From Schistocephalus solidus (lineage: Eukaryota > Platyhelminthes > Cestoda > Diphyllobothriidea > Diphyllobothriidae): a stretch of 64,000 nt of DNA. This document shows, piece by piece, positions 57,027 to 64,000 of this stretch (its first letter is position 1; each line of letters opens with the position of its first letter). The notes beneath the pieces were generated by a model. The model had not been told where the DNA came from, did not search any database, and saw only the letters and a list, made by a program, of their open reading frames with translations. Location: the NCBI GenBank assembly GCA_017591395.1, contig WEDG01002894.1, positions 276,929 to 340,928 on the forward strand, read 5' to 3'. The position numbers and the translations under genes were made by a program.

Positions 57027-58351
57027 AGTGTGGGGCTCACCGATCTGCTTAAGGAACATGCATGTTCCGTTGTGCCCTGGAGCTCAGACTAGAGCCCTCG
57101 CAGGCGGTCGCATAGCGACGTGTAGCATATGATGGAATGGAACCGACAAAGACAAGGGGAGACCGGAATGGCCATTTCTGGCTTATTAGCCGTCATCAGC
57201 CAGTCATACCCAATCCCAAGTGTGGCACACCTGGGATTCGAACCCGCGACCTTTGGTATTTGAGTCGAACGCTCTACCATTTTGAGCCACGGGCTCGTTG
57301 TTTTGTCGGTTGTGATCGGGAATATGATGATAGTGTGGGGCTCACCGATCTGCTTAAGGAACATGCATGTTCCGTTGTGCCCTGGAGCTCAGACTAGAGC
57401 CCTCGCAGGCGGTCGCATAGCGACGTGTAGCATATGATGGAATGGAACCGACAAAGACAAGGGGAGACCGGAATGGCCATTTCTGGCTTATTAGCCGTCA
57501 TCAGCCAGTCATACCCAATCCCAAGTGTGGCACACCTGGGATTCGAACCCGCGACCTTTGGTATTTGAGTCGAACGCTCTACCATTTGAGCCACGGGCTC
57601 GTTGTTTTTGTCGGTTGTGATCGGGAATATGATGATAGTGTGGGGCTCACCGATCTGCTTAAGGAACATGCATGTTCCGTTGTGCCCTGGAGCTCAGACT
57701 AGAGCCCTCGCAGGCGGTCGCATAGCGACGTGTAGCATATGATGGAATGGAACCGACAAAGACAAGGGGAGACCGGAATGGCCATTTCTGGCTTATTAGC
57801 CGTCATCAGCCAGTCATACCCAATCCCAAGTGTGGCACACCTGGGATTCGAACCCGCGACCTTTGGTATTTGAGTCGAACGCTCTACCATTTTGAGCCAC
57901 GGGCTCGTTGTTTTTGTCGGTTGTGATCGGGAATATGATGATAGTGTGGGGCTCACCGATCTGCTTAAGGAACATGCATGTTCCGTTGTGCCCTGGAGCT
58001 CAGACTAGAGCCCTCGCAGGCGGTCGCATAGCGACGTGTAGCATATGATGGAATGGAACCGACAAAGACAAGGGAGACCGGAATGGCCATTTCTGGCTTA
58101 TTAGCCGTCATCAGCCAGTCATACCCAATCCCAAGTGTGGCACACCTGGGATTCGAACCCGCGACCTTTGGTATTTGAGTCGAACGCTCTACCATTTGAG
58201 CCACGGGCTCGTTGTTTTTGTCGGTTGTGATCGGGAATATGATGATAGTGTGGGGCTCACCGATCTGCTTAAGGAACATGCATGTTCCGTTGTGCCCTGG
58301 AGCTCAGACTAGAGCCCTCGCAGGCGGTCGCATAGCGACGTGTAGCATATG
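57024..58351 (-). repeat. SINE array, block 1: four and a half units, minus strand
   Basis: Unit starts (GATAGTGTGG) at 57,024; 57,329; 57,634; 57,940; 58,244, so the period is 304-306. Units are almost identical, differing mainly in homopolymer length. On the minus strand each has the A box TGGCTCAAATGGTAGAGCG and the B box GGTTCGAATCC, then the hammerhead motif and a second half with GTCGC-TAT-GCGAC and the palindrome GGAACATGCATGTTCC. The tRNA likeness has U33 followed by CAA at the anticodon position, but the anticodon and T stems are incomplete. Open frames of 85-104 codons in the units are by-products of the repeat. Confidence 0.95.
57161..57205 (-). ncRNA. Hammerhead ribozyme candidates, block 1
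   Basis: First of four identical 45-base motifs on the minus strand; the others are at 57,466-57,510, 57,771-57,815 and 58,076-58,120. For the folding see the entry at 58,379. Confidence 0.6.
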
Positions 58352-58391
58352 ATGGAATGACTGGCTGATGAATGGAATGACTGGCTGATGA
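58352..58391 (+). repeat. Orientation switch 1 with exact 20-bp duplication
   Basis: ATGGAATGACTGGCTGATGA occurs twice back to back. The minus-strand unit ends into it and the plus-strand unit starts from it. The same duplication occurs at 59,701-59,740. Confidence 0.9.
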
Positions 58392-59352
58392 CGGCTAATA
58401 AGCCAGAAATGGCCATTCCGGTCTCCCTTGTCTTTGTCGGTTCCATTCCATCATATGCTACACGTCGCTATGCGACCGCCTGCGAGGGCTCTAGTCTGAG
58501 CTCCAGGGCACAACGGAACATGCATGTTCCTTAAGCAGATCGGTGAGCCCACACCATCATCATATTCCCGGATCACAACCGACAAAAACAACGAGCCCGT
58601 GGCTCAAATGGTAGAGCGTTCGACTCAAATACCAAAGGTCGCGGGTTCGAATCCCAGGTGTGCCACACTTGGGATTGGGTATGACTGGCTGATGACGGCT
58701 AATAAGCCAGAAATGGCCATTCGGCTCCTGTCTTTGTCGGTTCCATTCCATCATATGCTACACGTCGCTATGCGACCGCCTGCGAGGGCTCTAGTCTGAG
58801 CTCCAGGGCACAACGGAACATGCATGTTCCTTAAGCAGATCGGTGAGCCCCACACTATCATCATATTCCCGATCACAACCGACAAAAACAACGAGCCCGT
58901 GGCTCAAATGGTAGAGCGTTCGACTCAAATACCAAAGGTCGCGGGTTCGAATCCCAGGTGTGCCACACTTGGGATTGGGTATGACTGGCTGATGACGGCT
59001 AATAAGCCAGAAATGGCCATTCCGGTCTCCCCTTGTCTTTGTCGGTTCCATTCCATCATATGCTACACGTCGCTATGCGACCGCCTGCGAGGGCTCTAGT
59101 CTGGCTCAGGCACAACGGAACATGCATGTTCCTTAAGCAGATCGGTGAGCCCCACACTATCATCATATTCCCGATCACAACCGACAAAACAACGAGCCCG
59201 TGTCAATGGTAGAGCGTTCGACTCAAATACCAAAGGTCGCGGGTTCGAATCCCAGGTGTGCCACACTTGGGATTGGGTATGACTGGCTGATGACGGCTAA
59301 TAAGCCAGAAATGGCCATTCCGGTCTCCCCTTGTCTTTGTCGGTTCCATTCC
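58372..59352 (+). repeat. SINE array, block 2: three units, plus strand
   Basis: tRNA heads (GAGCCCG) start at 58,593, 58,893 and 59,194. The third head has lost bases in the D arm (GTGTCAATGGTAG). The block begins inside the hammerhead and ends at GTCGGTTCCATTCCA, followed by an AT run. Confidence 0.95.
58379..58423 (+). ncRNA. Type I hammerhead ribozyme candidate (reference copy)
   Basis: In order: GACTGG is the 5' strand of stem I. CTGATGA is the first conserved core. A stem II hairpin GGCT/AGCC with loop AATA follows, flanked by an unpaired C and A. GAAA is the second core. ATGGCCAT is the self-complementary stem III. T is the nucleotide before the predicted cut, and CCGGTC is the 3' strand of stem I, pairing with GACTGG over six positions (one G-U). 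All invariant core bases of known hammerheads are present. The weak point is C against A next to the core, where a G-C pair is usual. A stem III without a loop, as here, is known from metazoan hammerheads that act as dimers. Further intact plus-strand copies: 58,983-59,027 and 59,281-59,325; the copy at 58,683 has lost a base in stem I. Confidence 0.65.
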
Positions 59353-59371
59353 ATATATATATATATATATA

Positions 59372-59700
59372 CGATAGTGTGTGGCTCACCGATTGCTGAA
59401 CATGCATGTTCCGTTGTGCCCTGGAGCTCGCTAGAGCCCGCAGCGCATAGCGCGAGCTATGATGGAATGGAACCGACAGTTAGGAGACCGGATGGCCATT
59501 TCTGGCTTATTAGCCGTCATCAGCAAGTCATACCCATCTCAGTGGTCACCTGATTCAAACACGTGAGTCGAACGTTTACCATTTGAGCCACGGCTCGTTG
59601 TTTTTGCTCGACGGGAATAGATGATAGGTGGACCGATGCGTTCTGTCTCAGACTAGAGTAGATTACTCGCAGGCGGTCGCATAGCGACGTGTAGCATATG
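59372..59700 (-). repeat. SINE array, block 3: one decayed unit, minus strand
   Basis: Starts GATAGTGTGTGGCTCACC after the AT run. Several short deletions; the tRNA part is hardly recognisable, and the hammerhead is damaged on the stem I side. Confidence 0.85.
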
Positions 59701-60716
59701 ATGGAATGACTGGCTGATGAATGGAATGACTGGCTGATGACGGCTAATAAGCCAGAAATGGCCATTCCGGTCTCCCTTGTCTTTGTCGGTTCCATTCCAT
59801 CATATGCTACACGTCGCTATGCGACCGCCTGCGAGGGCTCTAGTCTGAGCTCCAGGGCACAACGGAACATGCATGTTCCTTAAGCAGATCGGTGAGCCCC
59901 ACACTATCATCATATTCCCGATCACAACCGACAAAACAACGAGCCCGTGGGCTCAAATGGTAGAGCGTTCGACTCAAATACCAAAGGTCGCGGGTTCGAA
60001 TCCCAGGTGTGCCACACTTGGGATTGGGTATGACTGGCTGATGACGGCTAATAAGCCAGAAATGGCCATTCCGGTCTCCCTTGTCTTTTGTCGGTTCCAT
60101 TCCATCATATGCTACACGTCGCTATGCGACCGCCTGCGAGGGCTCTAGTCTGAGCTCCAGGGCACAACGGAACATGCATGTTCCTTAAGCAGATCGGTGA
60201 GCCCCACACTATCATCATATTCCCCGATCACAACCGACAAAACAACGAGCCCGTGGCTCAAAATGGTAGAGCGTTCGACTCAAATACCAAAGGTCGCGGG
60301 TTCGAATCCCAGGTGTGCCACACTTGGGATTGGGTATGACTGGCTGATGACGGCTAATAAGCCAGAAATGGCCATTCCGGTCTCCCCTTGTCTTTTGTCG
60401 GTTCCATTCCATCATATGCTACACGTCGCTATGCGACCGCCTGCGAGGAGCTCTAGTCTGAGCTCCAGGGCACAACGGAACATGCATGTTCCTTAAGCAG
60501 ATCGGTGAGCCCCACACTATCATCATATTCCCGATCACAACCGACAAAACAACGAGCCCGTGGCTCAAATGGTAGAGCGTTCGACTCAAATACCAAAGGT
60601 CAAGGGTTCGAATCCCAGGTGTGCCACACTTGGGATTGGGTATGACTGGCTGATGACGGCTAATAAGCCAGAAATGGCCATTCCGGTCTCCCCTTGTCTT
60701 TGTCGGTTCCATTCCG
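59701..60716 (+). repeat. SINE array, block 4: three units, plus strand
   Basis: Begins with the same 20-bp duplication as switch 1. tRNA heads at 59,941, 60,247 and 60,554, period 306-307. Two units contain CTTTTG instead of CTTTG, which creates a TTTT. Ends GGTTCCATTCCGC then an AT run. Confidence 0.95.
59728..59772 (+). ncRNA. Hammerhead ribozyme candidates, block 4
   Basis: Identical in sequence to the reference copy at 58,379; further intact copies at 60,032-60,076, 60,338-60,382 and 60,644-60,688. Confidence 0.6.
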
Positions 60717-60735
60717 CTATATATATATATATATG

Positions 60736-61560
60736 TGTATATGATAGTGTGTGGTAGCTCACCGATCTGCTAAAGGAACATTTATGTTCCGTTGTGCCCT
60801 GGAACTCAGACTAGAGTACTCTACGGGCAGTCGCATAGCGACCGTGTAGCATGCATATGTTGATTATCGTGGAACCGACAAAGAGATAGGGAGACCGGAA
60901 TGGCCATTTCTGGCTTATTAGCCGTCATCAATGATCATACCCAATCACAAGTGTGGAACACCTGGGATTCGAACCCGCGACCTTTGATATTTGGAGTCGG
61001 AGCTTAGCTCTACCATTGAGCCACGAGGCTCGTTAGCTGTCGAGTTGCGATCGGAATATGATGATAGTGTGGCTCACCGATCTGCTAAAGGAACATTTAT
61101 GTTCCGTTGTGCCCTGGAACTCAGACTAGGTACTCACGGGCAGTCGCATGGCGACGTGTCAGCATGTATCGTAATAGTGTGGAACCGACAAAGGGAGCAG
61201 GAGACCGAATGGCCATTTCTGGCTTTATTGGCCGTCATCAGCCAGTCATGTGATCGAGTGTGGAACGCACGAGTTCGGGATACGACCTTTGCATTTGGGT
61301 CGAACGCTCTGCCATTGTTGGGCCACGATCGTTTAACGTCGGTTGCGATCGGGATGATGAGGTTTCACCGATCGTAAAGGGAACATGTTCTGCTTTGCGA
61401 ACCAGGATTACATCGCATAGCGACGTAGCATATGTTGATGTGTGGAATCGACTGGGAGATGGAATGGCCGTTTCTGGCTTTATTAGCCGTCATCAGCCAG
61501 TCATACGACCCGTGCTGAACGCGGAGTCGCGAACCCGCGACGCTCGAATCCTGGTTTCAC
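60736..61560 (-). repeat. SINE array, block 5: about three diverged units, minus strand
   Basis: Unit-start motifs near 60,740 and 61,060, and a shorter, heavily deleted unit from about 61,370. Here the palindrome reads GGAACATTTATGTTCC, no longer a perfect palindrome, which marks a second subfamily shared with blocks 6-8. Confidence 0.85.
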
Positions 61561-62663
61561 GCCAGGTTGGGTATGACTGGCTGATGACGGCTAATACAAA
61601 TGGCCATTCGGCTCCCTTGTCTTCTGTCGGTTCCAAATTATCAACATATGCTACACGTCGCTATGCGACTGCCTGTGAGTACTCGAGTCGAGTTCCAGGG
61701 CACAACGGAAACATAAATGTTCCTGTAGCAGATCGGTGAGCCACACACTATCATCATATTCCCGATCGCAACCGACAAAGCAACGAGCCCGTGGCTCAAA
61801 TGGTAGAGCGTTCGACTCAAATACCAAAGGTCACGGGTTCGAATCCAGGTGTTCCACACTTGGACGGTATGACTGGCTGATGACGTACAAGCCAGAAATG
61901 GCCATTCCGGTCTCCCTTGTCTTTGTCGGTTCCACATTATTAACATATGCTACACGTCGCCATGCGACTGCCTGTGAGTACTCTAGTCTGAGTTCCAGGG
62001 CACAACGAACATAAATGTTCCTTTAAGCAGATCGGTGAGCCACACACTATCATCATATTCCCGATCGCAACCGACAAAGCAACGAGCCCGTGGCTCAATG
62101 GTAGAGCGTTCGACTCAAATACCAAAAGGTCGCGGGTTCGAATCCCAGGTGTTCCACACTTGGGATTGCATGACTGGCTGATGACGGCTAATAAGCCAGA
62201 AATGGCCATTCCGGTCTCCCCTTGTCTTTGTCGGTTCCACATTATTAACATATGCTACACGTCGCTATGCGACTGCCTGTGAGTACTCTAGTCTGGAGTT
62301 CCAGGGCACAACGGAACATAAATGTTCCTTTTAGCAGATCGGTGAGCCACACACTATCATCATATTCCCGATCGCAACCGACAAAGCAACGAGCCCGTGG
62401 CTCAATGGTAGAGCGTTCGACTCAAATACCAAAGGTCGCGGGTTCGAATCCCAGGTGTTCCACACTTGGGATTGGGTATGACTGGCTGATGACGGCTAAT
62501 AAGCCAGAAATGGCCATTCCGGTCTCCCTTGTCTTTGTCGGTTCCACATTATCAACATATGCTACACGTCGCTATGCGACTGCCTGTGAGTACTCTAGTC
62601 TGAGTTCCAGGGCACAACGGAACATAAATGTTCCTTTAGCAGATCGGTGAGCCACACACTATC
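61561..62663 (+). repeat. SINE array, block 6: units of the second subfamily, plus strand
   Basis: tRNA heads at 61,795, 62,094 and 62,391, period 297-299. Differences from blocks 1-4 are shared by all three: ATAAAT in the former palindrome, CTGCCTGTGAGTACT for CCGCCTGCGAGGGCT, and ACATTATTAACATATG for ATTCCATCATATG. The block ends GAGCCACACACTATC and passes into unique DNA at about 62,664. The switch from block 5 lies in the T-arm region, unlike switches 1 and 2. Confidence 0.95.
62172..62216 (+). ncRNA. Hammerhead ribozyme candidates, block 6
   Basis: Identical to the reference motif although the rest of the unit belongs to another subfamily; a second intact copy is at 62,480-62,524. The copy near 61,871 has lost the stem II loop. 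Confidence 0.6.
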
Positions 62664-62796
62664 ACATATCATAAATACTGTGAGGCGCCGTACTGAACCT
62701 ACCTCCGACGATGGAATCTTTGTTTGATTTCGAAACGTCAGGATATTAAACCCTATTGTTCCCGTGATCGCCTCTTTCCTTCTGATATATATATAT
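62664..62796. other. Unique spacer within the array
   Basis: About 120 bases not related to the unit, ending in a short AT run (62,785-62,796). Confidence 0.8.
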
Positions 62797-63835
62797 GGAT
62801 ATGGAACGAATCAAAGAGACAATAGGGGAGACCGGAATGGCCATTTCTGGCTTATTAGCCGTCATCAGCCAGTCATACCCAATCCCGAAGTGTGGAACAC
62901 GCAAGTTCGAACCCACTGACCTTTCGTACTCGAGCCGAACGCTCTACCATTTGAGCTCACGGGCTCGTTGCTGTCGGTTGCGATCGGGAATATGATGATC
63001 GTGTGTAGCTCACCGATCTGCTAAAGGAACATTTATGTTCCGTACTCGCCCTAGACTCGAGGCTAAAGTACTCTGAGCGATCGGGGCAACGACGTGTAAC
63101 ATACTGGAACCGACAAGAACAGGGGAGACCGGAATGGCCACTAACGTATGCGGTCATCAGCAGTCTTAATCGCCGAGTGGAGGTACAATTCAACCTGCGA
63201 CGCTGCGCTGAAGTCAGCGCTTAACTCTGACGAGCCACCCAGTCGATGCTGTCGGTGCGATCGAGTGAAATGATGATCGACGTGACTCACCGATGCTAAA
63301 GGAGGCATGTTATGTTCCGTTGTGCTCTGAGCTCGAACCGTACTCTGCAAACGTCATAACGGCGACGTACTTATATGACAGCCATCGGGAACCGACAAAG
63401 AACAGGGGAGACCGGAAGATAACCATTCTGCGATGACCGTCATCAGCAGTCATACTCACCAAGTGTGTGGAACTACCTGGGATCGAAACCCGCGACGCTT
63501 TGGTATTTGGAGTCACGCGCCATGAAACGCACGAATAAATGCTTTAATCGGTGCGATCGAATAGCGATGATGAGGGTCTCACCGATCTCGCTAAAGGAAC
63601 ATTTTATGTTCCGTTGTGCCCTGAGTGGACTGGAGTATTGCTGCAGGCGGTCGCATGGCGACGTGTGGCATATGGCATACATGTGGAACCGACAAAGACA
63701 AGCGGAGCACCGGAATGGCCATTTCTGGCTTATTACAGCCGTCATCAGCCAGTCATGCCCAATCCCGACGTGTGGAACGCTGGAGTTCGGAACCCGCGAC
63801 CTTTGGAACTCGCGGGTGTTCCCACGCTTGAGACG
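62797..63835 (-). repeat. SINE array, block 7: decayed units, minus strand
   Basis: At least three units, recognisable by ACCGACAA, GAGACCGGAA and GTTCCGT blocks, with many small insertions and deletions. This is the oldest-looking part of the array. Confidence 0.8.
62830..62874 (-). ncRNA. Intact hammerhead motif in a decayed unit
   Basis: All 45 bases match the reference although the tRNA head next to it (GTTCGAACCCACTGAC and beyond) has several changes and the second half is strongly altered. Confidence 0.55.
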
Positions 63836-64000
63836 GCTATGACTGGCTGATGACGGCCAATAAGCCAGAAATGGCCATTCCGGTCTCCCCTTGTCTTTGT
63901 CGGTTCCACATTATTAACATATGCCACGTCGCTAAGCGCACCTGCCCGTGAGTAATTTAGTCTGAGTTCCAGGGCACAACGGAACAGTTCCTTTAGCAGA
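63836..64000 (+). repeat. SINE array, block 8: partial unit, plus strand, cut by the window end
   Basis: Starts at the hammerhead after a switch in the tRNA region and continues into the second half (ACATTATTAACATATG). The motif at 63,841-63,885 has GGCC instead of GGCT in stem II, which removes one pair. Confidence 0.9.

Noticed and set aside
56802..57132. Tyr-Ile repeat proteins at the AT run
   Set aside because: Translation of (AT)45; no signals of a gene.
58593..58670. Working tRNA genes in the SINE heads
   Set aside because: A and B boxes are good, but the anticodon and T stems have mismatches and the acceptor ends do not pair, so these are tRNA-derived promoters and not tRNA genes.
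57089..62251. Many 85-130 aa frames in the array as genes
   Set aside because: They are the same repeat read in several frames on both strands, and change frame with every indel.
57024..64000. CRISPR-like or prokaryotic tandem array
   Set aside because: Repeat units are about 300 bases with no spacer/repeat alternation, carry pol III boxes, and lie among eukaryotic retroelements and introns.

Overview
The window looks like a gene-poor, repeat-rich stretch of a flatworm nuclear genome. I infer a tapeworm of the diphyllobothriid type (Spirometra/Schistocephalus-like). The best evidence is an RTE-like endonuclease/reverse transcriptase family with a C-terminal C2H2 zinc-finger tail, CR1-like LINEs, Penelope-like GIY-YIG fragments, and a tRNA-derived SINE. 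The species call rests on remembered family resemblance, not on a search. There is no operon organisation, CRISPR array or rRNA.

Layout. 1-9,200 is mostly AT-rich unique sequence with a few candidate small genes (best: 1,590-1,799, behind a CpG-dense patch), a tRNA-like relic and old SINE copies. 9,200-13,100 holds Penelope-like fragments, a 240-bp TTC tract and broken pieces of the zinc-finger retroelement. 13,100-20,200 has one convincing spliced exon (14,707-15,085, minus strand), a full diverged SINE (16.3-16.6 kb), short repeats and a third Penelope-like fragment. 20,300-38,600 is a pile of at least four CR1-like LINEs, all on the minus strand and partly nested: LINE-3 is split by LINE-1 and LINE-2 at the same point of its reverse transcriptase. 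38,660-55,612 is a zinc-finger retroelement followed by a giant inverted repeat: arms of about 6.3 and 6.0 kb around a 2.85-kb loop. Exons of a small coiled-coil gene start in the loop and end in the right arm; the left arm holds an orphan copy of the last exon.

57,024-64,000 is an array of about 300-bp SINE units. Each unit has a pol III A/B-box tRNA head and, about 45 bases downstream, a motif that folds as a type I hammerhead ribozyme: the CUGAUGA and GAAA cores, a 6-bp stem I, a 4-bp stem II and a palindromic stem III. Units run head to tail but reverse direction several times; two reversal points share an exact 20-bp duplication that includes the hammerhead core. Most units lack a TTTT pol III stop. 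This is the most interesting system in the window: a retrozyme- or Sm-alpha-like self-cleaving SINE in tandem, inverted organisation. Diverged copies elsewhere keep the fold, one with a compensatory change in stem II.

How the parts relate: the autonomous elements (CR1, RTE-like, Penelope-like) are all broken here. The SINE presumably depends on such machinery in trans. Host genes are represented only by a few exons.
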